Counted from the stretch's first letter, positions 1 through 9,019 are shown. The stretch is 64,000 nt of DNA from PSRJ01 sp963825305 (GCA_963825305.1 CAWGTA010000015.1:34148-98147), one strand, 5' to 3'. Notes: generated by a model from the sequence alone, not told the origin. Translations and numbers: made by a program.

Positions 1-1137
1 GCCTATCAGGGATTGATCATTGGGTCCGTGGAAGCCGGCTATTTTACTCCCGGCCAGCAGGAATTGATCCGCCAGTTCGTGGATCGCCGCGGCGGCGGCC
101 TGTTGCTGCTCGGCGGTCAGTTTTCACTGGCGGATGGCGGCTGGAACGCTTCCCACCTTACCGATTTGTTTCCGACGACGTTGCCACTGCAGACCGGCAC
201 TTTTCATCGCGAGGCTGATCCGAGGAGCGGCACCACTCACACAACCGCTGAGTTGGCGCCCGCCGGCGTGGATAACATTATTACTCGCCTGGTGGATGAC
301 CCCGCCGCCAACGCCGCCAAGTGGAAGAAGCTGCCCTACCTGATGGACTATGAGGATCCCGGCGAGCCGAAGCCGGGCGCGGCCGTTCTGGCCAACATGA
401 TCACACCCGAAGGCAAAAGGCTGCACTTGCTGATCACGGAGAACTTCGGCCATGGCCGCACCGCGATTATGGCCACCGGAGGCAGTTGGCGCTGGCAGAT
501 GAGTTCACCGCTGGGCGACACGGCTCATGATCTGTTCTGGCAGCAACTCCTGCGCTGGCTGGTTTCCGATACCCCAGGCCACGTAACAGCTTCCGTCCCC
601 GCGCAGATGCTGCTCGACAACGGCGCCGTAACGCTCACCGCCGAGGTTCGCGATCCACAATACAACCCCGCTGCCGATGCCAAAGTCGAAGCGCATATCC
701 TGGGCCCGAGCGGCGTCAGTGCCCTGGTCGAGATGACACCGGTGCCCGATAATCCCGGTCAGTTTCAGGCGGCCTGGTCCGCTCCCAAGACGGGCGCCTA
801 TCTGACCGAGGTCACGGCCCAGCGCGCGGATCGCGACTCTCGCACGGTGAAGGAGGCAGGCCGCGACGTATTAACTTTCCAGCGCATGGACGGCGTAGCG
901 GAGAATTTTCACACCGAACAAAACCGCGACCTGCTGGAACGCCTCGCCACCCAAACCGGCGGACAATATTGGAAGCCCGCCGACCTCGGCAAACTCGCCG
1001 GCGCCATTCCCTTTTCGGAGGCCGGCATGACCATGCGCGAGACCAAGGATCTGTGGGATTTGCCACTGGTCTTCCTGGTGTTGGTGCTGCTGCGCTTTTC
1101 CGAATGGTGGCTGCGCCGGAAGTGGGGCATCGTTTGA
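1..1137 (+). CDS. Glutamine-amidotransferase-like membrane protein, C-terminal part (cut by left edge)
   Basis: The reading frame is already open at base 1 (AYQGLIIGSVEAGYF), so the start lies outside the window. The visible ~378 residues begin in a class I glutamine-amidotransferase-like fold (glycine-rich GGGLLLLGGQ near residue 40, then FGHGRTAIMATGG near residue 155), continue into a beta-rich Ig-like region, and end in one transmembrane helix (about 355-370) followed by the positive tail RRKWGIV. Acidobacterial proteins of this type often have N-terminal membrane helices and sit near BatA/VWA-type genes, but that part cannot be seen. No catalytic triad could be assigned, so an enzymatic role is not claimed. 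Stop at 1135-1137. Confidence 0.7.
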   Translation, partial: AYQGLIIGSVEAGYFTPGQQELIRQFVDRRGGGLLLLGGQFSLADGGWNASHLTDLFPTTLPLQTGTFHREADPRSGTTHTTAELAPAGVDNIITRLVDDPAANAAKWKKLPYLMDYEDPGEPKPGAAVLANMITPEGKRLHLLITENFGHGRTAIMATGGSWRWQMSSPLGDTAHDLFWQQLLRWLVSDTPGHVTASVPAQMLLDNGAVTLTAEVRDPQYNPAADAKVEAHILGPSGVSALVEMTPVPDNPGQFQAAWSAPKTGAYLTEVTAQRADRDSRTVKEAGRDVLTFQRMDGVAENFHTEQNRDLLERLATQTGGQYWKPADLGKLAGAIPFSEAGMTMRETKDLWDLPLVFLVLVLLRFSEWWLRRKWGIV

Positions 1138-1271
1138 GGGAGCGGAGTCCGGATTAGCGGGTCATAGCTGCACATCATCACACTCTTAACTGCCAGGGGA
1201 GCCGTCAGTTTCCGCTAATGCCCTTTTCGCTCATTTGCTACAATGCGTGCGCGTGAGAACTCCATCTGGCC

Positions 1272-1328
1272 GGCGACGGCGCGTTCCTGGCCGCCTGCCT
1301 CGATGACGTGGCGGTGGGCTGCGGCGTG
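1272..1328 (+). pseudogene. Remnant of a GNAT acetyltransferase (short duplicated fragment)
   Basis: This fragment translates to GDGAFLAACLDDVAVGCGV and closely matches, at DNA and protein level, the central part of the intact GNAT gene at 5448-5918 (GDGAFLVAYLDGVAVGCGA, bases 5592-5650). Nothing recognisable flanks it, so it looks like a relic of a partial duplication or a decayed paralogue. The rest of the 352-base gap 1138-1489 shows no gene I can support, apart from the promoter-like TATAAT before the next gene. Confidence 0.6.
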
Positions 1329-1473
1329 CCCAGAGAATGGCCTGCGCGTGGTCCAACCCATGACGCTCATGACCGTTGGACTTTACAATGAGCCGGTGGG
1401 GACGTGCCTGCCCTCGGTGTTGTACTAGGGAGGGAACTTCGGAGCGCATCCCCACAACGGCCCGCGGAGCCGT

Positions 1474-1479
1474 TATAAT
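1474..1479 (+). promoter_or_regulatory. Candidate -10 box of the quinoprotein gene
   Basis: A perfect TATAAT ends 10 bases before the ATG at 1490. Transcription from it would start near 1486 and give a nearly leaderless message. No convincing -35 hexamer is seen. This is pattern matching only. Confidence 0.4.
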
Positions 1480-1489
1480 TTGACCGACA

Positions 1490-3298
1490 ATGAAACGCCA
1501 CATTATCTGCCTGGCTTCTGCCACTCTCGCGCTCGTCTTGTTCCTCGCCGTTCACGTGATTGCCCAACAACCCGGCCGCAACCTTGTCCCCCTCACTGAG
1601 GACAACCTCAAGAACCCCAGTCCCAACGACTGGCTGATGTACAACCGCACCTACGACGCGCAGCGTTTCTCGCCGTTACAGCAGATCAATCAGTCCAACG
1701 TCGGCCAACTGAAGCTCGCCTGGTCGATCACCCAGGGCGCGCGGCACGCAGGAGGGAATCCCGCTGGTGCACGATGGCGTCATGTATCTGCAGGCGCCGG
1801 GAGCCGTCATGGAAGCGCGAGACGCTGCCACCGGCCAGCTCATCTGGGAGCACAAACGGGAAATGGCCGAGAACATCAAAAGCGGCGCGCGCGCCAAGAC
1901 GATTGCCATCGGCTTCGACATGGTCTACTGGACTTCGCCCGACAGCTATCTCGATAGCGCTGGATGCGCGCACCGGCGAGCGGCGCTGGGAAGCCAAAAC
2001 CGAAACCCGCGGCGCCACGCAGGGCGCGGTTCTGGCAGGCGACAAAGTGATCTCCGGCGGCGCCTGCGGCGGTAAGCACGAAAATTGCTACATCTCCGCG
2101 CACGACGCCAAGACGGGCAAGCTGCTGTGGAAGTTTATGACCGCGGCCGAAACCGGCCAGCCGGGCGGCGACACCTGGGGCGGCCTTCCCGATGAAAAGC
2201 GCGTCGCCGGTCCCTGGGGCCTCTCCGGCACCTACGATCCCACCACCAACTCCGTCATTTGGGGTGTAGCGAATCCAACTCCGAACTCCCGTCTCGAGCG
2301 CCACAACGGCGATTTCAACGCCATTCCGACGCACGCCCCCGCCGATCTGTTCAGCAATTCGACTCTCTCCATCAACGCCGACACCGGCAAACTGAACTGG
2401 TACTACCAACATCTGCCCGGCGACGATTGGGATGAGGACTGGACCAACGATCGCATCCTGGTCACCACCACTCTCAATCCCACGCATGCCACCGCGAAGT
2501 GGTTCAACGCTAAGATCAAGGCCGGCGAGCGCCGCGACATTGTTCTCGCCACCGGTGAATCCGGCGGCGTCTTCGCGCTCGACCGCCGCACGGGGGAATT
2601 CCTATGGGCCAACCCCTGGCCCTACGACGTGCCGAACTTCTTCTTGAAGAACATCGACGAGAACGGCATCACGTATTTGAACGAAAGCGCCATGCTGCCC
2701 CATCCCAACATGACCAACACGGTGTGCTTCTTCAATACCCGCAGCTACTGGTCGCAAGGCTACAGCCCCATCACCAATTCGTTGTATGTGCCTTTCGTGG
2801 ACGCCTGCAATGAAGAGAAGGAGGGCGAGCTCGGCACGCGCTCCAGTCACAACGGCGGTGTCGTGCGCGACCCTTCGAAGCTCGACGAGCTCTCCGGCGT
2901 TTCCAAGATCAATGCCGCCACCGGGAAAATCGATCACATCTTCAAGGGACCCGGACCCATCAACGGAGCCATTCTGCTCACCGCCGGCAATCTGCTCTTC
3001 TTCGGCGACCTCGCACAGCACCTTCGCGCACTGGATCAGGATACCGGCAAGGTATTGTGGGATGAGCTGCTGCCCGGCCCAATTGCCAACTCGACCATCA
3101 CCTACGCCGTCAACGGCCGTCAGTACGTGGCGGTGTATACGGGCGACGGCATGCTGACCAGCCGGCGTCGTGGCTTACAACAAGGAGCTTAAGTCCGCTC
3201 GCCGCGTGAATACGATCCAGGTGTTCGCGTTGCCGGAGGATGTTGCCAAGCAGACCCCGCTGCTGCCCGCCGCCTCAGCTACTAAGAAGGGGCGCTGA
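1490..3298 (+). CDS. PQQ-dependent (quinoprotein) dehydrogenase, secreted; three frameshifts
   Basis: Periplasmic quinoprotein of the alcohol/glucose dehydrogenase beta-propeller type. It begins with a clear signal peptide (hydrophobic residues 5-24 ending HVIAQ) and then the family opening NDWLMYNRTYDAQRFSPL. Repeated PQQ blades follow (DAATGQLIWEHK, DARTGERRWE, DRRTGEFLWANPWPYD, DQDTGKVLWDE), and the typical end GRQYVAVYTGDG. About 600 residues, without a C-terminal cytochrome c domain, so electrons must pass to a separate acceptor. The frame changes three times, each explained by one extra base: near 1742 (GCGCGG), near 1953 and near 3163 (AGCCGG). After the last the protein continues VAYNKELKSARRVNT and stops at 3296-3298. 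These look like sequence errors. The substrate cannot be told from sequence. Confidence 0.85.
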
Positions 3299-3379
3299 AA
3301 GCCCGCGGCCCGGTATGCCGAGGGCCTGGCGCGAGCGATGCGATCTGCTCGAACGCCCTTTTTGAGAAATCCTTCCGGG

Positions 3380-3961
3380 TTAGGGCTGGCGGCTCGCAGG
3401 TGGAGTGATGCCGTTCAACCGTGCGTACACAACCAACTGCCCGTAAGTGTCCTGCGAGTGCGTCATCAGGAAGTACACGATCCTCAGGCGGCTCAAATGG
3501 GGACCCATGAAGAATCCCAAGGGGCCTGGCGAATCGATGCGCGCCATCAGCCCCTGCTCACCGAGTTCCTTGATGACCGCCACGCCATATTCGCCGACGC
3601 GCTGCAGTGCATCCATCGATGCGGCCTTCGATGTTGCATTGGTGTCGATGGCGGGCGCGGGAGTTTTGGCGCCGAGGGCCTGCAACAGCATGAGATTCAC
3701 CTGGGCCGCGTGCAGCACACGCTCGCCGAAAGATTGCTGGGCGGGCGTAGGTTTGTAGTTGAATTTATCCTCGGGCATCGCGCCGGCGAGCCCGTAGATC
3801 ATGACGTTGTTGCGGGACCAGTCGTTCTCGACTTCGCACACCAGATTGGCGCAGGGGCCCATAAAAGCAGGCATTTGCGGCTGCGGTTTGGCCGGCGGTG
3901 TCTGGGCGTTCAGCAAGCAAGCGAATAACAGGAGTCCGGGAAGAACTTTTTGGTCATTCAT
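3380..3961 (-). CDS. Secreted DinB-like protein
   Basis: A 193-residue protein chosen to start at MNDQKVLPG, which opens a signal peptide (LPGLLLFACLLNAQ); longer upstream in-frame starts would bury it. The mature part resembles the four-helix DinB/YfiT-like fold: an N-terminal helix with ENDWSRNNVMIYGLAGAMPEDKFNYKP, then HAAQVNLMLLQALG and the late helix with MTHSQDTYGQLVVYARLNGI. Histidines in helices 2 and 3 (HAAQ, MTHSQDTYGQ) fit the usual metal site of the family. Convergent with the quinoprotein gene and divergent from the TIR gene. Exported DinB-like proteins are frequent in Acidobacteria; the substrate is unknown. Confidence 0.7.
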   Translation of the reverse strand: MNDQKVLPGLLLFACLLNAQTPPAKPQPQMPAFMGPCANLVCEVENDWSRNNVMIYGLAGAMPEDKFNYKPTPAQQSFGERVLHAAQVNLMLLQALGAKTPAPAIDTNATSKAASMDALQRVGEYGVAVIKELGEQGLMARIDSPGPLGFFMGPHLSRLRIVYFLMTHSQDTYGQLVVYARLNGITPPASRQP

Positions 3962-4114
3962 CCTATCCAGTGTACCCGGTGGCGGTGTGTCCCAAGGGCG
4001 CGATGCTCGCATGGGAAATGGCGACCTTGTTAAGATCGGGCTACGTCAGAAGATCGCAATTTTTCGGGTGGCAAGCCCGCAGTCCACACCGCAGGGAGTG
4101 CGAAAGCTAAACCT

Positions 4115-5209
4115 GTGGGCAGTCGGACCGCCACGGTTAAAGTGCAGCGACCGAACATTTTTATCAGCTATCGCCGCGATGATTCCGCTGGATTTGCGCG
4201 GCATCTGTTTGACTCTCTGGCGGCTCGCTTCGGGGAGCAACGCGTGTTCTTCGATCAGAGCACAATCGAGCCTGGAGCGGCATTCCCCAAGCGGATCGAA
4301 GCGGCAATTCGGACCAGCGGTGTGATGCTGGTGATCATCGGACAGCGCTGGTTCGAACGCGAGAGCGAAGCCAAAGAGCCTCGCATCCGCAGCGCCCGCG
4401 ATTGGGTACGCCGTGAAATCACGCTGGCCTTGCGACAGGGTACACGCGTAATTCCGGTGCTGGTGGATGGGGCAGCCATCCCGGACAAAAACGATCTGCC
4501 GGCTTCTCTGGCGGCGTTACCCACGCTGAATGCCATCACCATTCCATGGCATGAGAGTGTGAATGCGCTCTCCAAAATCATCGCAGAGGCAACGGATTCA
4601 TCCAGCCGCTACGATCTGATGCGCCACTTGGGCAACCTCACCGAAGCCAGGCGGAAGCGGCCACTTATCCTTACCGCCATGGAGATGTCACTGGCTCACC
4701 AGGGAGATCAAGTCAATCTAGATGATGGTGACCTGATGAAGAAGTTCAAGAGCGTTACGAAACGAGAGCTCGCGCAGACCGGCACAACGATGAAAGAGAT
4801 CATCTATGTGATCGATCGCGTGGGTATCGCAGGGCGGACGACGCGCGGTGCCCGAAGACTCTACACGGCCCGGGCGTCCCGGCTCAAATCTGGGGACCAA
4901 GTGGCCAGCGAATTGGAAAAGGGCCGCCCCATCGTCAGCGGGATGATTGTCTATAAGAAATGGTGGAGTCGGGATGTAATGAAGACGGGTCTGATCGAAG
5001 ACTGGAAAGATGCTGGGCCACTGCAAGGCGCCATCCTGGCCGCGATTGTGGGTTTCAACCCGGCGGACGGCGCCTTGCGTTTCCTGACTCAGTTTCCGGA
5101 TTGGGGGGACCACGGTTTAGGAACGATCACCGCCGCCGCGGCCAAGCGATTTATGGACCCGCCGGATTCGATGTACTCGATCGAAGCTTCGGAAGCCGTC
5201 ACATTGTGA
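4115..5209 (+). CDS. TIR-domain protein with degenerate papain-like C-terminal domain
   Basis: Residues 13-150 form a bacterial TIR domain: NIFISYRRDDSAGFARHLFD at the start, FFDQSTIEPGAAF, then DWVRREITLAL. Glu101 in that last motif sits where the NADase glutamate of SARM1-type TIR domains is found, so NAD+ cleavage is plausible. The second half (about 185-350) resembles a C1A papain-like fold: RPIVSGMIVY, then GAILAAIVGFNPADGALRF and DWGDHGLG, like the family's GGHAVAIVGY and NSWGxxWGDNGFG. The catalytic Cys is absent, the His position is Ile307, and the Asn motif is eroded, so it is probably a sensing or binding module. The start is GTG at 4115; a GTG nine codons later is possible. No partner gene sits beside it. 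The TIR call is firm, the papain-like call is inference. Confidence 0.75.
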   Translation: MGSRTATVKVQRPNIFISYRRDDSAGFARHLFDSLAARFGEQRVFFDQSTIEPGAAFPKRIEAAIRTSGVMLVIIGQRWFERESEAKEPRIRSARDWVRREITLALRQGTRVIPVLVDGAAIPDKNDLPASLAALPTLNAITIPWHESVNALSKIIAEATDSSSRYDLMRHLGNLTEARRKRPLILTAMEMSLAHQGDQVNLDDGDLMKKFKSVTKRELAQTGTTMKEIIYVIDRVGIAGRTTRGARRLYTARASRLKSGDQVASELEKGRPIVSGMIVYKKWWSRDVMKTGLIEDWKDAGPLQGAILAAIVGFNPADGALRFLTQFPDWGDHGLGTITAAAAKRFMDPPDSMYSIEASEAVTL

Positions 5210-5447
5210 TTCCGGCAATCTGCCGCTCAACCGTGAGAGCGTCATCAATAGGCTCGACCAGCTACCGATTTAGGGGCGCGCGCAGCAGCCTCCTTCTTCA
5301 GCATCATGAACTTCGAAGATCAACTCCATGCTGGCAGAGCACCTGAGGTCGAGCAGGCACCCGTCGCCGGCGTTACGCTAGTCGCTGCGCTCCGGGGCGT
5401 CTGGAATTAGCCTTGCAGGCCCTGTCACCGATGCTACGATTTCTAGG

Positions 5448-5918
5448 GTGGGGACCGTACACATTCGCCCCAGAACGCTGGCCTCGCCCGACGCGGCCCG
5501 GCTGATCGCGGCACTGAATGCGGAGCTAACGGCGACGTTTCCCGAACCAGGAGCCACGCATTTCTCAATCAGCGAGACGCAGGTAGCTGCTGGCGACGGT
5601 GCGTTCCTGGTCGCCTATCTTGATGGCGTGGCGGTCGGCTGCGGTGCGGTGCGGCGACTCGACGAGGCGACCGCCGAAATCAAACGGATGTATGTGGACC
5701 CGGCGGTCCGCGGTCGAGGCATCGGGCGCGCGCTGGTCGAGGCCCTCGAGCGCGAGGCGCGGCTAGTCGGGGTAACGAGGATCGTACTGGAGACGGGGAC
5801 GCGTCTGGCAGCCGCGATCAAGCTTTACGAGGCGATGGGGTACGCGCAGATCCCGCTCTTCGGCGAATATGTCTTGTCTCCGGACACGAGCCTGTGTTTT
5901 GGTAAGTTACTCGCGTGA
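5448..5918 (+). CDS. GNAT family N-acetyltransferase
   Basis: 156-residue single-domain GNAT acetyltransferase starting at GTG 5448. The acetyl-CoA binding motif A is clear: AEIKRMYVDPAVRGRGIGRA (about residues 77-96), followed by helix LVEALEREARLVGV and motif B LETGTRLAAAIKLYEAMGY (about 118-136). The N-terminal half carries the usual strands (GDGAFLVAYLDGVAVGCGAV). Length and layout match small MarR-independent GNATs that acetylate amino acids or antibiotics, but the acceptor cannot be assigned. A piece of a closely related gene lies at 1272-1328. The 238 bases before it contain a partial copy (5365-5376) of a short repeat seen twice more in the window. Confidence 0.85.
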   Translation: MGTVHIRPRTLASPDAARLIAALNAELTATFPEPGATHFSISETQVAAGDGAFLVAYLDGVAVGCGAVRRLDEATAEIKRMYVDPAVRGRGIGRALVEALEREARLVGVTRIVLETGTRLAAAIKLYEAMGYAQIPLFGEYVLSPDTSLCFGKLLA

Positions 5919-5948
5919 ACCGAATGGAAAATGCGGGGCACTTGCGGA

Positions 5949-5974
5949 CCGGCGACAAGGATCGCCGGCGTTAC
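5949..5974 (+). repeat. Short dispersed repeat, copy 1
   Basis: Twenty-six bases beginning CCGGCGACAAGGATCGCCGG contain an inverted repeat (CCGGCGA/TCGCCGG) and end GCGTTAC. A near-identical copy lies at 8474-8499 and a truncated one (CGCCGGCGTTAC) at 5365-5376. All three are intergenic. It is probably part of a larger mobile hairpin element of this genome. Confidence 0.6.
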
Positions 5975-5991
5975 GAAAAGCGGAAGGGCTG

Positions 5992-7137
5992 TTAGTTTTC
6001 TGACGGCTTTTCGACTTTGTCGATCACCAGGACGTCGGTTTGCGCCTTGGTGGATTCCAGCTTCAGCCCTAGTTGCTGCTGAATGGCGGTGAATAGATCG
6101 GGCTGGGTTTCGGCTCCGTCCGGCGGGGTGGGCAATGGGCCTGGACCTCGCAGTGAGGCGAACTGAGTCTCATCGGGCGTCCATAGCAATTGGAAGTCGA
6201 ACCGCCCCTGTAGCCCGGTCTGATCGACAACCGGCCGATCCAGGACGGCGCTCTGCATGACGGCGGCGAATTCCTCCATGGTGGCATTCCGGCCGGGCAA
6301 ATTTCCGAGACCGCGGAAAAGCAGGGCGGGGACGGTGCCGGCGGACTCGCTCTTGGTCAGCTTGGGTCCGTTCTTTCCGACGGTGAGCGCGAATACAGTG
6401 AGCTGTTTCTGCTCGTGATGGAAGGCAAGGCTAAAGCGATCCGCCAGGAGTTTCTGGATCATCGACCTAAATTGATTCAGGTTGGGCAGCGCCCCGCCCT
6501 CGGGCTTCCCGGTGATATCGAACTTGTCCGACTCAGTCCAACCGGGCGCGCCCGTGACCTGCCGCTGATGAACGCCATAGGCGAAGACAATCAGGTCGTT
6601 TACCGACGTGTTCACGGTGATAACCTCGGAACCCCGGATGGAGAACAATCTACCGGGCCGGCCCGGTGGGCTGGGTTTGATGGTGGCTACTTCGAATGAC
6701 GGATTGGCGTCCGCAGCCATCATCTTCGGCGGGGACGGTGGAGCCGGGATTGCCCATGCGGCCTCGTCTTTGACATGCGCCAGGGTCAGAGGCAGCGGCT
6801 TGGGTCCTTGGGTCCAGTTCCCTGTCATGGTAATTGCGTCTGAATCGAGTTTGCCTTCATAGGTGCCTCCGATTCCCGGGATCGTTATTTTTACGTTCGA
6901 GCCCTGAATCGTGACCGCGCTCGCGGACATGCCCGGGCCAGGCTGGTCTATGCTGTACAGCGTGGCCTTGAGGGCACCCCCGCCAGCCTTCGAAATCTTG
7001 AAAACGACTCGCAATTCTCCATTGGGCGCTTGGGGCAGCATTAACTTGCCCTGCCAGGTACCAGTTATGTCCTGAGCGAACAGCGCACCGAGCGTCATCG
7101 ACGCGAGAGCAATGATCCGCAGCATCCACTTCGTCAT
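5992..7137 (-). CDS. TIGR03435 family secreted protein
   Basis: 381 residues with a signal peptide (MTKWMLRIIALASMTLGALFAQ). Residues 23-130 form a lipocalin-like domain (ITGTWQGKLMLP, ITMTGNWTQGPKPLPLTL). The rest is the Acidobacteria-expanded TIGR03435 domain: FEVATIKPSPPG (about 148-159), QVTGAPGWTESDKFDI, MIQKLLADRFSLAFHHE, GPKLTKS, MEEFAAVMQ, VVDQTGLQGRFDF and the C-terminal LGLKLESTKAQTDVLVIDKVEKPSEN-type end. The family's molecular function is not established; in other genomes it often sits beside M56/BlaR-type sensors, which are not seen here. Used in this annotation mainly as a taxonomic marker. Confidence 0.85.
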   Translation of the reverse strand: MTKWMLRIIALASMTLGALFAQDITGTWQGKLMLPQAPNGELRVVFKISKAGGGALKATLYSIDQPGPGMSASAVTIQGSNVKITIPGIGGTYEGKLDSDAITMTGNWTQGPKPLPLTLAHVKDEAAWAIPAPPSPPKMMAADANPSFEVATIKPSPPGRPGRLFSIRGSEVITVNTSVNDLIVFAYGVHQRQVTGAPGWTESDKFDITGKPEGGALPNLNQFRSMIQKLLADRFSLAFHHEQKQLTVFALTVGKNGPKLTKSESAGTVPALLFRGLGNLPGRNATMEEFAAVMQSAVLDRPVVDQTGLQGRFDFQLLWTPDETQFASLRGPGPLPTPPDGAETQPDLFTAIQQQLGLKLESTKAQTDVLVIDKVEKPSEN

Positions 7138-7322
7138 GGGCGATCTCCTACGAATGATGTGACTTCCGGATAGGTCCGGCGATTTTGGGGGCCCTTGGTG
7201 TTCGGAAACGGTGACGTCTATCAGACGAATAAATTAGTCGCAAAGTTCCAATATTGGTTCGGTTTAAATTGCGGCAGGCTTGGGATCGGTCGCGTAACGC
7301 TAAGAGCTATTTGGATCGGATC

Positions 7323-7568
7323 TCAAGGCTTAACCGCCAGCAGCCGGACGATATCGAGCGCCGCTCGATTGCTAAGGATCAATCGAGCGCGCCGCTCGAT
7401 CTCGTTTGCAGCAACGCCTGCGGTCTTCAAAACGGCAGAGTAGTCCGCTACGATTTCACTCCGCTTTTTGTCCCCAAGAAGGTAGACATCCCAAGAGCCC
7501 GGCGACAACGGAGAGAGCCACTCGGCGGCGCATGGTTCGAATTTACGCTTCGGGAGCGAGCGCTGCAA
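7323..7568 (-). CDS. Small hypothetical protein, uncertain
   Basis: An 81-residue open frame on the minus strand lies in the otherwise empty stretch 7138-7581. Its C-terminal half (SEIVADYSAVLKTAGVAANEIERRARLIL) looks like a genuine amphipathic helical segment, while its N-terminal 30 residues do not look protein-like. No Shine-Dalgarno sequence or family is recognised. It may be the 3' part of a decayed gene. Nothing else in this gap can be supported. Confidence 0.3.
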   Translation of the reverse strand: MQRSLPKRKFEPCAAEWLSPLSPGSWDVYLLGDKKRSEIVADYSAVLKTAGVAANEIERRARLILSNRAALDIVRLLAVKP

Positions 7569-7581
7569 GCATCAAAAGCGG

Positions 7582-8382
7582 CTACTGCTTCTCGGCGAGG
7601 AACGTAGATGTTCCACCGTCGTGCTCGGCTGTTGTCACCACCGTCATTTTCTTCCCATCGTGCGCGACTGTCATCTTCGACACGCCGATTACCTTCCCGT
7701 CCAGCTTGACCGTCTCCTCAATCGTCCGTTCATTGATACGGTTTAGGGACACCGTGTTGTACTCATAGGATCCTTTGACCGGGTAGTCTTTGCCATCCAG
7801 TTTCGCGGTGTAGCTCTCGCCGGTGGGCGTAGACATACTCAGTTCGGCGGAGGTGGTCTTGTAGGTAGTCATGAGGCCATTTTCTCCGGCCTTCGCCTTG
7901 TCCCTTCGCCAGGAACCCGAAATGCGATTCGCTCCCGCGGGCGCCTTTTCGACCCGCGTGAATGTGTCTTCAAAGCTCATCGCCCGATCGTTCGGATGTT
8001 CGCTACCTTTTTCCGTGAGCGTCTTTCCGTCGTTCGACACTGTGCGTGTATACTCGGTTACGAGCTTGCCGCCCTGGTAACCCGCAAACGCAACGGTCCG
8101 GGGGTCAATTTCACGCACATTGATTGCGACATTCGCCTGCCCGGACAGGGGCTGGTCTGTTCCATCGGCCTTTATGTGGATTGGCGGGTTGCAACTGAGA
8201 CAGTCATAGACGCCTTTGTTGACGGAAATAACCAGAGATTTCTGTACCGGTTTCGATTGATCCAGGTTGATGCGCCAGGTACCGTCGAACGGGCCTTTGG
8301 CCAGGGATGAAGGCGGAGCGAATAAGCCCAGTCCCAATAGGGGCAGGCACATCAGTAGCCGCTTTGATTTATTCAATTGCAT
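7582..8382 (-). CDS. Secreted protein of unknown function (lipocalin-like)
   Basis: 266 residues with a long signal peptide (KRLLMCLPLLGLGLFAPPSSLAKG). The mature protein starts GPFDGTWRINLDQSKP, the usual opening of small secreted beta-barrel proteins common in Acidobacteria. It then alternates short strands: IHIKADGTDQPLSGQ, REIDPRTVAFAGYQGGKLVTEYTRTVSNDG, a second ISGSWRRDKAK repeat-like start near residue 157, and KMTVAHDGKKMTVVTT. The two GTW/GSW starts suggest a duplicated barrel. Two cysteines (CLSC, about residues 60-63) could form a disulfide. A Shine-Dalgarno-like GGAGAAAT precedes the ATG. Function unknown. Confidence 0.65.
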   Translation of the reverse strand: MQLNKSKRLLMCLPLLGLGLFAPPSSLAKGPFDGTWRINLDQSKPVQKSLVISVNKGVYDCLSCNPPIHIKADGTDQPLSGQANVAINVREIDPRTVAFAGYQGGKLVTEYTRTVSNDGKTLTEKGSEHPNDRAMSFEDTFTRVEKAPAGANRISGSWRRDKAKAGENGLMTTYKTTSAELSMSTPTGESYTAKLDGKDYPVKGSYEYNTVSLNRINERTIEETVKLDGKVIGVSKMTVAHDGKKMTVVTTAEHDGGTSTFLAEKQ

Positions 8383-8451
8383 TTCTCCTTTTTTCCAGTC
8401 ACATTACCCAGTGGCTTTTCAGAGGGTGAATTCTCAGTCACGATTGGAGGG

Positions 8452-8553
8452 CCATGTTGGAAACTGCGGGAGGCCGGCGACAAAGATCGCCAGCGTTACC
8501 AAAGTGCCGAGGTGAGTCTCGGCACGGCGGACATGAGTGTCCGCGCCACATGG
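8452..8553 (+). repeat. Multi-hairpin intergenic element containing dispersed repeat copy 2
   Basis: An outer arm CCATGT (8452-8457) pairs with ACATGG (8548-8553) and encloses three hairpins: GGCGA/TCGCC (8476-8480 with 8487-8491), GTGCCGAG/CTCGGCAC (8504-8511 with 8518-8525, perfect 8 bp) and GCGGAC/GTCCGC (8527-8532 with 8539-8544). The first lies in the 26-base repeat shared with 5949-5974. The layout resembles the element at 35018-35103. It lies just upstream of the cytochrome gene and could be a structured mobile repeat. Confidence 0.55.
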
Positions 8554-8572
8554 GCGTGATAGAATCGGCCAC

Positions 8573-8983
8573 ATGCGAACGTTGGGATTGCTTTTATTGG
8601 CCGGTGCCGCGATGGCACAGGCCCCCACTTTTCAGCCGGTGGCCAGCGTTTCGCAAATCATGCTGGCCATTACCTATCCTTATTCGGATGCACTCCTTTA
8701 TATTGAGCGCAAGCCGCCGGCGACCGATAACGAGTGGAATGCTTTGGAGAAGCAAGCGCTGATGCTGGCTGAATCGGGCAACCTGCTCATGATGGGGACG
8801 CGCGCCCGCGATCAGGATGAATGGATGCAGGATGCCAAGCTGCTGGTGGAAGCCGGGGTCGCCTCGGTCAAAGCCGTTCGGGCTAAGGACGTACAGGCCA
8901 TTGTCGGCTTGAACGACCAGATCGTGACGGCCTGCACCACGTGCCATACCAAGTATCACCCAAGATATCGGAAACGCCCCTAA
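8573..8983 (+). CDS. Small cytochrome c, C-terminal haem motif
   Basis: 136-residue periplasmic protein with signal peptide MRTLGLLLLAGAAMAQA; the ATG at 8573 was chosen because an earlier in-frame start would place twelve charged residues before it. A single haem-binding motif CTTCH (Cys121, Cys124, His125) lies near the C-terminus after an all-helical region, the arrangement of cytochrome c'/class II-type proteins, where the haem sits in a four-helix bundle. An internal Met (MAITYPYSDALLY region) could be an axial ligand, but this is not certain. No redox partner gene is adjacent; the next gene encodes an HDOD protein. Confidence 0.75.
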   Translation: MRTLGLLLLAGAAMAQAPTFQPVASVSQIMLAITYPYSDALLYIERKPPATDNEWNALEKQALMLAESGNLLMMGTRARDQDEWMQDAKLLVEAGVASVKAVRAKDVQAIVGLNDQIVTACTTCHTKYHPRYRKRP

Positions 8984-9019
8984 CCAAAGCCAGTATCGAA
9001 ATACACGGCCCACCGCCCG

